38,125 bases of DNA from assembly GCA_016866215.1 (NCBI GenBank), contig VGNE01000036.1, forward strand, positions 1-38,125, in the 5' to 3' direction. This document shows, in pieces, positions 31,075-38,124 of the stretch (its first letter is position 1; the number at the start of each line of letters is the position of its first letter). Source of the DNA: Chloroflexota bacterium (GTDB taxonomy: Bacteria > Chloroflexota > Anaerolineae > Anaerolineales > Villigracilaceae). The notes beneath the pieces are model-generated. The model searched no databases. It worked only from the letters and a program-made list of their open reading frames with translations, and had not been told where the DNA came from. Position numbers and translations under genes: made by a program.

Positions 31075-31646
31075 CCCACTTCCTTCAAAGCGCGTTCCAA
31101 TAAATCTGTGACCTTGAGTTCGCCTGCCCAACGGCGTAAATAATCCAAGTCCAATTCGCCCGCGCGGGTTTTGAACACGCCAAGAATATCGCGCCATTGA
31201 CGTTCCGATACTTCCCCGCCTATGCGATACCATTCGAGTTTGGAGAGAATGGTATCTTCGGGGCTGGCAAACTTCGCGCTGACTTCTGTTTCAAAGGTAA
31301 AGGTCTGCCTTTGGGCGCGGGCAAGTTGGGATTGCAAAAACGGTCGCGGGCGGGGAATGAACACGTCCACCTTGAACAATGTCTCGCGGTGAATGATGTT
31401 GAAGCTGGAATTACGTTGGATCGACTCGGCAATCATTTCGTCGTCCACGTAGAATTCATCCTGCAAAGCCGAGACAAAAGGTTTGAGGTGTTCAAGCTGC
31501 ATTTCGGCGACGATGTCTGAATCTTGGGTAGTGCGGATCATGCCATAAAGCGTGCTGGCAAGCGATCCGCCGATGAGATAGGGAACGCCAAGTTGCTCGA
31601 ATACATTTGTGACTCTGAGCGTGACTTCGATAGGTTCATTTTGCAT
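31071..31646 (-). CDS. Small nucleotidyltransferase-fold protein, probable toxin-like partner
   Basis: The start MQNEPIEVTLRVTNVFEQLG (31646) is 10 codons inside the longest frame. The signature is GVPYLIGGSLASTLYGMIRTTQDSDIV (GS motif and DSD metal pair), followed by KVDVFIPRPRPF and SPEDTILSKLEWYRIGG, as in AbiEii-like/DUF6036-type nucleotidyltransferases. The 191-residue protein overlaps the 84-residue upstream gene by 11 bp. The pair has the form of a toxin-antitoxin module with the small protein first; the toxicity is inferred. Confidence 0.75.
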   Translation of the reverse strand: MQNEPIEVTLRVTNVFEQLGVPYLIGGSLASTLYGMIRTTQDSDIVAEMQLEHLKPFVSALQDEFYVDDEMIAESIQRNSSFNIIHRETLFKVDVFIPRPRPFLQSQLARAQRQTFTFETEVSAKFASPEDTILSKLEWYRIGGEVSERQWRDILGVFKTRAGELDLDYLRRWAGELKVTDLLERALKEVG

Positions 31647-31890
31647 GAGGGATCTCTCCGAAGACTTTGCGGGCAAGTTCTTCTCCCAATAGCAAACCCG
31701 CCAATTTGCGGCGCAATTCAGTTTCGCTGGCTTGCGGATATTGCGCGCGCAAACCTGTCAACGCCAGCAGCCGCGCGGATTGGTTGAGTTGCGCCAGCAT
31801 TTGCATTTTACGCGTGGGACTTGCCTGCCGCCATAATTGAATTTGCAGGGCTTCCATTTTGGGATGGGTATCGGGGAATAAGGCACTCAT
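31636..31890 (-). CDS. Small helical protein, putative partner of the nucleotidyltransferase
   Basis: The 84-residue protein reads MEALQIQLWRQASPTRKMQM, LNQSARLLALTGLRAQYP, ETELRRKLAGLLLGEELARK: all helical, with no DNA-binding motif I can name. It overlaps the nucleotidyltransferase by 11 bp. This gene pair recurs in Chloroflexota and cyanobacteria as far as I recall. An antitoxin role is inference. Confidence 0.65.
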   Translation of the reverse strand: MSALFPDTHPKMEALQIQLWRQASPTRKMQMLAQLNQSARLLALTGLRAQYPQASETELRRKLAGLLLGEELARKVFGEIPHAK

Positions 31891-31906
31891 AAAATGATTA
31901 TATCCC

Positions 31907-31931
31907 GTAGGTCGGAATTAATTCCGACTAC
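31907..31931. repeat. REP palindrome GTAGGTCGGAATTAATTCCGACTAC
   Basis: A 25-bp near-perfect dyad centred on GGAATTAATTCC, at the 3' end of the RAYT gene (3 bp into it). The core GGAATTAATTCC is shared with the copies at 32571, 32703 and 32797. Confidence 0.85.
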
Positions 31932-32617
31932 AACCAGTTGACGTATGTATATTTCCAATCTTCCCATTGCTCAACCAACCCCGCCTTGACGGGATTGTTG
32001 ATTACGTACCAGACGATATTTTCATACTCTTTTTGATTGCGAATCACGTGGTCGTAACTTTCAGCCTGCCAGAATGTTCCGCTTCTACCCAATGCCTGAT
32101 TGCAAAACCGCGCGGTGCGACCTTTGAGCAGTTTCATCGTATCCGTCAGCGGATACTTTCGCGTGACCCCTGCGTGTGTTGGTTTGATATTGCGCTCTGC
32201 CGTGTCAATCACCAAATGCCCATGATTGGACATGAGACAATAGGCAACGAGCGAATAGCGTTCCCCGTCCAGCCAGTGGATTTCGTCCGCGACGATTTGC
32301 GCGACTTTCTCATCCGCCAGCCAGCGCGGACTTTCCTCCACGCAGCGATCCAGCCATGCGTCGAATTGACCAAAGTGTTTTTTGTCCAGTTTGTAAAGTT
32401 CCGCGTGTTGTTGCGCGCCGCTATATTTGGCGCGGATAATTTTCTTTTGGCGCTCGCGTTCCGCCTCCAATTCTTGAATGATGTGAATAGGCAGGGAGTT
32501 TGCCAGCCGAAAGGTGATGAAGAACATCGCGCCTTCGGGTTGCCAGTGGGGCAGGTTGCGGCGGTAAAGCGGAATTAATTCCGCGTTACCTTCCGCAGTA
32601 CCGTTTTCATAATCCAT
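31928..32617 (-). CDS. REP-associated tyrosine transposase (RAYT)
   Basis: The 229-residue Y1-HUH transposase belongs to the IS200-like TnpA_REP group: YRRNLPHWQPEGAMFFITFRLA, the HUH pair in AYCLMSNHGHLVI, KLLKGRTARFCNQ, GTFWQAESYDHVIRNQKEYE (catalytic Tyr) and YVINNPVKAGLVE. The natural start is probably near MPLYRRN-like sequence. The first ~15 residues here (DYENGTAEGNAELIPLY) are partly encoded by a REP palindrome at 32571. RAYTs nick and move REP palindromes; four such palindromes lie within 900 bp. Confidence 0.9.
   Translation of the reverse strand: MDYENGTAEGNAELIPLYRRNLPHWQPEGAMFFITFRLANSLPIHIIQELEAERERQKKIIRAKYSGAQQHAELYKLDKKHFGQFDAWLDRCVEESPRWLADEKVAQIVADEIHWLDGERYSLVAYCLMSNHGHLVIDTAERNIKPTHAGVTRKYPLTDTMKLLKGRTARFCNQALGRSGTFWQAESYDHVIRNQKEYENIVWYVINNPVKAGLVEQWEDWKYTYVNWL
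32571..32586. repeat. REP palindrome inside the RAYT 5' coding region
   Basis: GCGGAATTAATTCCGC is a perfect 16-bp dyad followed by GTTAC, read by the RAYT frame as NAELIP. Confidence 0.8.
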
Positions 32618-32702
32618 ACAGCCCCTTTACCCTTTCGTCAATCTTTTTTTCCACATTGACCACATCCTCTGTCAGGGACAGGGTCTCTTCCCGCGCTCTT
32701 CT

Positions 32703-32728
32703 GTAACTCGGAATTAATTCCGAGTTAC
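32703..32728. repeat. REP palindrome, 26-bp perfect dyad
   Basis: GTAACTCGGAATTAATTCCGAGTTAC; same core as the RAYT-flanking copies. Confidence 0.85.
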
Positions 32729-32796
32729 GGCGGCGGACGAACTCCTCCTCCCCCAGCGCCCACGGACTCTCCAGCGGATTGCGGCTCGTGGTGTGG

Positions 32797-32814
32797 GTCG
32801 GAATTAATTCCGAC
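32797..32814. repeat. REP palindrome, 18-bp perfect dyad
   Basis: GTCGGAATTAATTCCGAC followed by TTACG, 7 bp from the 3' end of the methylase gene. Confidence 0.85.
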
Positions 32815-32820
32815 TTACGC

Positions 32821-34752
32821 TTACTCATACAGCCTCCCCACCATCTCATCCAGTTGACCTTCCCACTCGCGCACTTTTTCAGCGGACTTTTCGGGCAGGG
32901 GATAGCCTTGCTTTTCGTATTCGCCCAAGATCTTGTCCACCAGTTTTACGAATTCCTTTTGTTCTTCCAAAGGAATCGGCGCAATCGGAAGTTGTTTCCA
33001 TTCATCGGGATAAATGTCTAACTTGCTTTGCCTTATTTTGAACAGAAACTTTTTGGCGAAACTTGAATTTGTGATTGCTAAAACATATTTCAAGTTGAAT
33101 TTTTCAGATAGTTCCTCGCGTTGTTCTCTATCGCCTTCTGGATTTTGGTGTTTATATTCAGTAGCTTTTTTTATTGACTTGTTCACAACGCCTTTTAGAT
33201 ATCGCCAAGGCACACATAATATTACAGTGTGATTTGACATTAACTTTTTGTTGTCATAATTGACAGAAATATTCTCCCCACACATTCTAAAAGCCATTAG
33301 TTTTTCTTGTGGCTCATGAAGTTCAATAAATGTCGGACGCCTGAACATGGCTGGAGCACGATTTGTTCCATACTCCAAATATCTTATTCGTTGTAATGCC
33401 CATCGTTTTATGTCTTTGCCTTCAACGTATGACTTAGGATGTTTCTTATCTTTTGTTTCTGATATTAAATCTTCTGCTTTAAATGAGCCTTGAGCCTGCT
33501 TTTCATCGGCGTGAATTGCCATTCCCACACTCACATAACAAATATCGCCAAGTGATGGAAATTTCTTGCCATTAGACTCTGTGACCTGATGGTTGGGTCG
33601 GAACAGCGTTTCTGAAAGTTCCGATTGTGAATCGGTACTCAAAAATTCTTGATTATTCTCAAACTCATCGCGCTTTCCCCACCTTCTCACTCGAATAGGT
33701 TGATGAGTCTCTTTTGGCTCCGTTTTCACATAGTGCAAAATTGTGTTGTTTACACCAGCGTCAAACAAATCAATCTCTGTACAAAAATCCACGCGGTTTA
33801 TGCTTGTGTTTTCCAAGAAGAATTCATGTGACTTGCCTGCATATTTGGCGGCGTTGTAGGCATCGGGAATGATGAAAACCATCTGCCCGTTTTGCCGCAG
33901 AAGTTGATAGGCGCGTTCCAGAAACGGGATGTATAAATCCCATTTCTCGTGCAAGGTTTTATAGATTTTGGAATCCTTTAAATGCTTGCGGAATGTTTGC
34001 CATTCGGCAATTTGTTCCTGTCGTTCTTCTTCGTCTTCCATGTGCTTGAATTGGGCATCGGCGCGCACATACGGCGGGTTGGCGAGCACAATATCAAAGC
34101 CACCTTCTTTCGGCGCGGCGGTCAGTTCCATTTGTCCCCCTACTGTATTAATAATGGATGGCATCATGCCGCTCAGTGTGCTTTGGGCGAGTTCGGGCGC
34201 GAACACTTCGGCGAAGTCCACCTGCCAGTCGAAACTGTTGGACGGAATTCCATTCCGTCCAGAATCAGGCGAAATGAATTTCGCGGTACGGGGGTGCGCC
34301 CATTCCTTGATTTTCTCTTTCAGTTCTTCAATTTGCTTCGCCAGTTTCCGCTTTTCGTCCGAACCGGCGTGCAAGCCCATGAACTCGTTTTTCAAGCGCA
34401 AGAATTCCCGCACCTGCCCGTAACGGAACAGTTCGGGCTGGAGTCCGCCCGAAGGGTCGGGCGCGGTCAGAGAATCGCCGCACTCGATCTTGAAGTCCAG
34501 GTTTGGAAGCGGCGGGGGAGTGCCGCCTTCAAAGTCCACGATCAACGAAAGCCACAATCGCAGGCGCGCAATGTTCACCGCGAAGTCATCCTTATCCACG
34601 CCGTACAGGTTGTTCTGGATGATGTCGAGTTTGGTCTTGTAGATCGTCGGCGCGTCCTTTTGATGCTGGGCAAAGATCACCGCGTATTGTTCCAGCAACT
34701 CATGCAACATGCCCAGCAAATATACGCGCCCGACCCGCAGGCGGGGTCGCAC
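32821..34752 (-). CDS. Eco57I-like adenine DNA methylase, C-terminal fragment (frameshifted)
   Basis: The sensible frame enters at about 34720 with LLGMLHELLEQYAVIFAQ and follows directly from the PACGSGAY motif of the upstream frame. It carries DIIQNNLYGVDKDDFAVNIARLRLWLS (motif II-III), the catalytic ANPPYVRAD (motif IV), a large target-recognition part, and PLEEQKEFVKLVDKILGEYE as C-terminal specificity tail. The first ~11 codons of the frame (MRPRLRVGRVY) are out-of-frame noise. SGRNGIPSNS is encoded by REP palindromes at 34240-34284. It would add N6-methyl to adenine if rejoined; as written the protein is split. Confidence 0.82.
   Translation of the reverse strand: MRPRLRVGRVYLLGMLHELLEQYAVIFAQHQKDAPTIYKTKLDIIQNNLYGVDKDDFAVNIARLRLWLSLIVDFEGGTPPPLPNLDFKIECGDSLTAPDPSGGLQPELFRYGQVREFLRLKNEFMGLHAGSDEKRKLAKQIEELKEKIKEWAHPRTAKFISPDSGRNGIPSNSFDWQVDFAEVFAPELAQSTLSGMMPSIINTVGGQMELTAAPKEGGFDIVLANPPYVRADAQFKHMEDEEERQEQIAEWQTFRKHLKDSKIYKTLHEKWDLYIPFLERAYQLLRQNGQMVFIIPDAYNAAKYAGKSHEFFLENTSINRVDFCTEIDLFDAGVNNTILHYVKTEPKETHQPIRVRRWGKRDEFENNQEFLSTDSQSELSETLFRPNHQVTESNGKKFPSLGDICYVSVGMAIHADEKQAQGSFKAEDLISETKDKKHPKSYVEGKDIKRWALQRIRYLEYGTNRAPAMFRRPTFIELHEPQEKLMAFRMCGENISVNYDNKKLMSNHTVILCVPWRYLKGVVNKSIKKATEYKHQNPEGDREQREELSEKFNLKYVLAITNSSFAKKFLFKIRQSKLDIYPDEWKQLPIAPIPLEEQKEFVKLVDKILGEYEKQGYPLPEKSAEKVREWEGQLDEMVGRLYE
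34240..34284. repeat. Pair of REP-like palindromes inside the methylase
   Basis: GGACGGAATTCCATTCCGTCC (34240-34260) and GCGAAATGAATTTCGC (34269-34284), both dyads of the GGAATT.ATTCC type, read in frame. Confidence 0.75.
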
Positions 34753-36116
34753 ACCTTCACCGCGCGCAGGGCGTCCACCACCTGCATCGGGTTGCGGATG
34801 GACTTCGCATCGTTCTTATCCACGAACAGCGCAATGGCTTCTGCGCTCTCGCCATCCCCCGTACCGCGAAATTCATTTCGCCCCGTGTCAGGACGAAATG
34901 AATTTCGTCCTACCGTTGTTTCCAGATAACCCTTCAACGCCTCGCGGCACATGAACGCCACCACAGGCTTGGGCGTGTAATAACTGCCGCTCTCATGCCT
35001 GCCCGTCACCAGTTCCTCGAAAATGCGCCCCAGCATCTCGGGGTCAACCGCCACTTCCACATCCAGCGGCGTTGATTCAGTCACGGTAAAGTTGAACTGA
35101 TACACCAACTCATTCAGGACTTTGGCGATGATCGCATCGGGGAAGGTGGGACCGTCCTTATCATCCTCCTCTTCCTCGAACAGACCGCCGTTCAAATACG
35201 GGACATCGCCGATCAGACTCAGGATGGGCTTGTATTCTGCCTTCTGGCGTTTATCTCCGCTCGGATGATTCAGCCCCATAAAGAACAACGTGTTCAGCCG
35301 CGACCTGTGGAAGTTGGCGTTCTTATCTCTGGTGTTGTTGTAATAATCGTCGAACAAAGCCCGCAGATAATCGCGTCGCTGGTGGAACGTCAACCAACCT
35401 TTGTGTTCCAGAAAAACAATAAAAAGCAGGCGATTGAAAAATCTTTGGGTATAAAGACGCTTTTGTTCTTCGCTCCAACGGCGCTCAATCGTCGCTTCGA
35501 CCTCTTCGAAGATTTCCCTGAATGTCTTGAAGAATTCTTTAGTGACGGGTTCAACGTTAAACGCATCCGCAAGTTGCGCCAAAGTAGGGTTATGCTCGTC
35601 ATCCTCGATAATCTTTGCAAACCTGCTTTGCGCCGTATGGCTCTTTTCATTAGCGCCGACCAAAAACGACCAGCGGCGCGCGGGCGTGAATTCTTCTTTT
35701 ACCTTCGGTTTTCCATTTTGTTCTTCAAAACGATAATCCATCTTTACCAAAGAGAAACGCCAGTCCACCGAATTGGGCGAGACGAACGCGACCAGCGCGG
35801 CAGCTTTGTTTCCCTGTGAAAGATACCAAGCCACAAAATTCCTTTGCATGGTTCTGGCGCGCTCGATGGAAGTTTCCCGTTTCAGGTGAACGATAAAGAG
35901 CATGATCTCGGTCTTGTCCGCCGCATATTTACCGACGCGCTCCATTTTCTCGATGTATGCCTGAAACTTCTCAGGAATACGCGCCCCCTGATTGACTCTT
36001 GCCCCTTCATCGTCGAATCCATTCAGCAGTTCCCGCAGGAAGCGAATATATCCCTCTCTCTCGAAGGGCGATTCAAAGGTCTTGCAGACAAGTTCGATGG
36101 CTTGTTGTCGGTTCAT
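34677..36116 (-). CDS. Eco57I-like adenine DNA methylase, N-terminal fragment (frameshifted)
   Basis: The start is MNRQQAIELVCKTFESPFERE (36116), within a slightly longer frame. The N-terminal helical region precedes LGRIFEELVTGRHESGSYYTPKPVVAFMC (methylase motif X) and, after a loop, VCDPACGSGAY (motif I). There a +2 slip (TATATTTG for an expected TATTTG, about 34719-34726) sends the frame into CWACCMSCWNNTR and a stop. The loop GRNSFRPDTGRNEFRGTG is wholly encoded by REP palindromes (34866-34910). N and C parts together give about 1,100 residues, normal for a solo restriction-type methylase. Confidence 0.82.
   Translation of the reverse strand: MNRQQAIELVCKTFESPFEREGYIRFLRELLNGFDDEGARVNQGARIPEKFQAYIEKMERVGKYAADKTEIMLFIVHLKRETSIERARTMQRNFVAWYLSQGNKAAALVAFVSPNSVDWRFSLVKMDYRFEEQNGKPKVKEEFTPARRWSFLVGANEKSHTAQSRFAKIIEDDEHNPTLAQLADAFNVEPVTKEFFKTFREIFEEVEATIERRWSEEQKRLYTQRFFNRLLFIVFLEHKGWLTFHQRRDYLRALFDDYYNNTRDKNANFHRSRLNTLFFMGLNHPSGDKRQKAEYKPILSLIGDVPYLNGGLFEEEEDDKDGPTFPDAIIAKVLNELVYQFNFTVTESTPLDVEVAVDPEMLGRIFEELVTGRHESGSYYTPKPVVAFMCREALKGYLETTVGRNSFRPDTGRNEFRGTGDGESAEAIALFVDKNDAKSIRNPMQVVDALRAVKVCDPACGSGAYICWACCMSCWNNTR
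34866..34910. repeat. Second pair of REP-like palindromes inside the methylase
   Basis: GCGAAATTCATTTCGC (34866-34881) and GGACGAAATGAATTTCGTCC (34891-34910) are related to each other in inverted order, a BIME-like arrangement, in frame between motif X and motif I. Confidence 0.8.
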
Positions 36117-36126
36117 GGGAGTTCCC

Positions 36127-36170
36127 GTCATTGCGAGCGTTGGTCGAGACCAGGCGAAGCAATCCCCTGT
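36127..36170. repeat. GTCATTGCGAG-family repeat, copy 3 (half element)
   Basis: GTCATTGCGAGC...GACCAGGCGAAGCAATCCCC matches the left half of the element at 37449. It occupies the gap between the protease stop and the methylase start. Confidence 0.7.
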
Positions 36171-36550
36171 TACATGAATTCAATCGTCAACTGTTTGAGG
36201 TCAATCTGCGCGCCCGAGGCGAGCAAGAAATCCATTCCCAAAATGCCGCGGATGTCGAAGCCGTAATCCATCCCGCCGATCTCGATCTCGAAATCGCGAA
36301 ACGAAAAATCCCCCACCTGGATCGAATCTATCTTTCGCATGAACGCCACTTCACTCCCGCCGACGCCGTGGATGTGGTGCAACACATCTTCGCCCTGCGG
36401 CTGGATCCCGATCTCCGCCGCCGCGTCCGCCGAAAAGAGCGTCCCGCCCGAGCCAGTATCAATCAGCACGTTTGGGATTTCGATTTTCCTGCCGTGATGA
36501 ACGAGCGTAACGGGGACAAAAGGCAGGTTATCTTGAAGCGACAGGCGCAT
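36170..36550 (-). CDS. Retropepsin-like aspartyl protease domain protein
   Basis: The 126-residue single-domain protein has the retropepsin triad VLIDTGSGGTLFSADAA (Asp-Thr-Gly), a flap-like HHIHGVGGSE, and the second signature RGILGMDFLL with a hydrophobic-hydrophobic-Gly pattern. It should dimerise to form the active site. It overlaps the upstream small gene by 23 bp. The pairing of the two is, as I recall, recurrent in bacteria. The target is unknown; cleavage of a partner in the island is speculation. Confidence 0.82.
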   Translation of the reverse strand: MRLSLQDNLPFVPVTLVHHGRKIEIPNVLIDTGSGGTLFSADAAAEIGIQPQGEDVLHHIHGVGGSEVAFMRKIDSIQVGDFSFRDFEIEIGGMDYGFDIRGILGMDFLLASGAQIDLKQLTIEFM

Positions 36551-36806
36551 GTCCCCTCCGAATGCCGAGCCACTGGCGTTCGCGGATGTCCAATTCGACG
36601 CGGCTGGTATGAACGTAATAATATTCGCGCTCGGGGTGCGCCTGGTGCAGTCTGCGGTAACTTCGCAGCGCTGCCGCGCCGTCCGCGCAGGCTTCCACTA
36701 CCGCGATCTTATCCAGCACGCGTCGGTCTGCCTCGCTGTGCGCTTCTACCGCTTCGATGATCAACCATTGATTTGGGTAGGCTTCCCGAACTTTTTTCCA
36801 GCGCAT
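36528..36806 (-). CDS. Small protein paired with the retropepsin-like protease
   Basis: The 92-residue protein starts MRWKKVREAYPNQWLIIEAVEAHSE and ends HPEREYYYVHTSRVELDIRERQW. GGAGAT lies just before the ATG on the minus strand. A mixed alpha/beta domain is predicted from the pattern. No named family is recalled with confidence. Its 23-bp overlap with the protease gene shows tight coupling. Confidence 0.7.
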   Translation of the reverse strand: MRWKKVREAYPNQWLIIEAVEAHSEADRRVLDKIAVVEACADGAAALRSYRRLHQAHPEREYYYVHTSRVELDIRERQWLGIRRGHAPVASR

Positions 36807-36846
36807 AAGGATCTCCTTTCTTCGACGTCCAAAATTATAGCACGCA

Positions 36847-36872
36847 GTAGGGCGAAATCAATTCCGCCCTAC
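36847..36872. repeat. REP-like palindrome between helicase and protease genes
   Basis: GTAGGGCGAAATCAATTCCGCCCTAC has 10-bp arms around an imperfect core, the same length and ends as the RAYT-flanking REPs. Confidence 0.7.
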
Positions 36873-38025
36873 GCCAGATACATGCTCAAGATCACTTCCC
36901 GCCTGCCAGTCGAGCGCGGGTTTTGTTCCGCGTAGTGACTTTCCAGGAGCCTTGCAGGAATGGTGGTTTGCAATACAGCCAATACTTTCAAAGGACTCGT
37001 CATTTGGTTTCCAAGTTCATTGAGAGCGGTCAATGCGGTTTTGGTTGTTTGCCTGGGCAAACCGCCTTCTTCCAATCTTGCCATGACGGTTTGCGCGTAC
37101 AGTTCCTGATCGTCGGTAAGTTGCTGCGTGTTCTTGAAAACCGCCTTCAAGATTTTCAAAATCTGATAAGCGCTGTCCCTGCCCCTGCGGGTCTGGGTTT
37201 CAAGCAGTTCTTCCGTTGTGGCATTGATAAAGGCTTCTTTGTTTTTATCCAGCAGTTCAAAATATGTCTCAGGTAGTTTCTTTCTTTTTTCGTCCTCCGC
37301 ACATTCCATCATACCGGCGGCGGTGATGAAATCCAATTCCTTTGCTTCCGCTTCGCTCCCATTGGACAAAATAAATTTGTGCATTTTGAATCTTTGCCTG
37401 CCAGATTCTTCCAATAATGATCTCTGAAAATATGTGATGAGCAAATCTGTCATTGCGAGCGCCGGTCGAGTAGAGCGAGTGCTTTTCTCGCTCGTATCGA
37501 GACCAAGCGAAGCAATCCCCTCATCGCCAGGAGACTGCTTCGACGGAAGAACACCGTCTCGCAGTGACATACTCTTGGCAGAACGAGCCTTCTTGGGAAG
37601 CCGTTTGATTTTCTCGAACAAATCGGGCTGGTTATCGCGAATATCCTTGATCAAGGTCAGGTACTTCAATTCGCTTGTTTCGTTTTCATCTTCACCCGTC
37701 ACCGTCTTTTTGGAAACCAGGCGATTGAACAACTCATGCGAGCCGACTGGTTCGCCTTCGGTCAACAATGCCGCATCGCCGCCCAACAAAGTCAAAAAGG
37801 CGTTGATTTTGGCTACGGCGGCTTCCTTCAATTTGATTTCATCGTTTGCCTGTTGGGTTGGGAAGAAGTTGAAGGTATGGATTGTGTCGAACTTTGTATC
37901 TACGCGGTTAATGCGCCCAACCCTTTGCATCATGCGGGTTGGATTCCACGGAATGTCGTAATTGACGACCACGTTGGAACGGTGCAAGTTGACGCCTTCC
38001 GAAAGGACTTCCGTTGAAATCAAAA
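36869..38025 (-). CDS. SF2/SNF2-type helicase, C-terminal half, 5'-truncated by the IS end
   Basis: The reading frame is open from 38041, but codons above about 38025 belong to the window-end repeat, so the natural N-terminal half is absent. It begins in helicase motif V (ILISTEVLSEGVNLH) and motif VI (NPTRMMQRVGRINRVD), followed by the NDEIKLKEAAVAKINAFLTLLGGDAALL segment and a ~250-residue C-terminal domain ending REVILSMYLA. Relatives are ~1,000-residue restriction-associated helicases, often with a nuclease domain, encoded beside Eco57I-like methylases. About 40 residues (DGVLPSKQSPGDEGIASLGL and onward) come from a 120-bp repeat. As seen, the gene is not functional. Confidence 0.82.
37449..37568. 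repeat. GTCATTGCGAG-family palindromic repeat, copy 4, inside the helicase
   Basis: GTCATTGCGAGC (37449-) and GTCTCGCAGTGAC (ends 37568) bracket exactly 120 bp (40 codons). A GAGTAGAGCGAGTGCTTTTCTCGCTCGTATC inner dyad is present. The helicase frame stays open through it. Confidence 0.85.
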
Positions 38026-38124
38026 TTTCTCTACCGTACATGAGTTGGTACCTCTGGCAGGCTAAAAAGGAAGACGGGTTGAAAGTCTAGCGAATGCTTC
38101 AATGCGTACTTTAGCCAATCGAGT
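38026..38124. repeat. 99-bp terminal inverted repeat, right copy
   Basis: Exact reverse complement of 30-128. The junction with helicase sequence is at 38025/38026. Confidence 0.85.

Larger units (their letters stand above)
32607..32828 (-). pseudogene. Second methylase-tail remnant carrying two REP insertions
   Basis: ATG at 32828 overlaps the methylase stop. It reads MSKRKSELIPTHTTS, then RNPLESPWALGEEEFVRR (as in the remnant at 30815-31074), NSELIPSYRR and LTEDVVNVEKKIDERVKGLYGL to the stop. SELIPTH and NSELIPSY are translations of REP palindromes (32797, 32703). It is probably a duplicated methylase C-terminal piece; a small functional protein is not excluded. Confidence 0.5.

Noticed and set aside
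31967-32578. Plus-strand 203-codon frame opposite the RAYT
   Set aside because: Antisense shadow of the transposase.
34677-34752. Programmed ribosomal frameshift in the methylase
   Set aside because: No slippery heptamer or downstream structure is evident; a two-base slip or error is simpler.
33982-34929. Plus-strand 315-codon frame opposite the methylase
   Set aside because: Antisense shadow; the minus strand has the methylase motifs.
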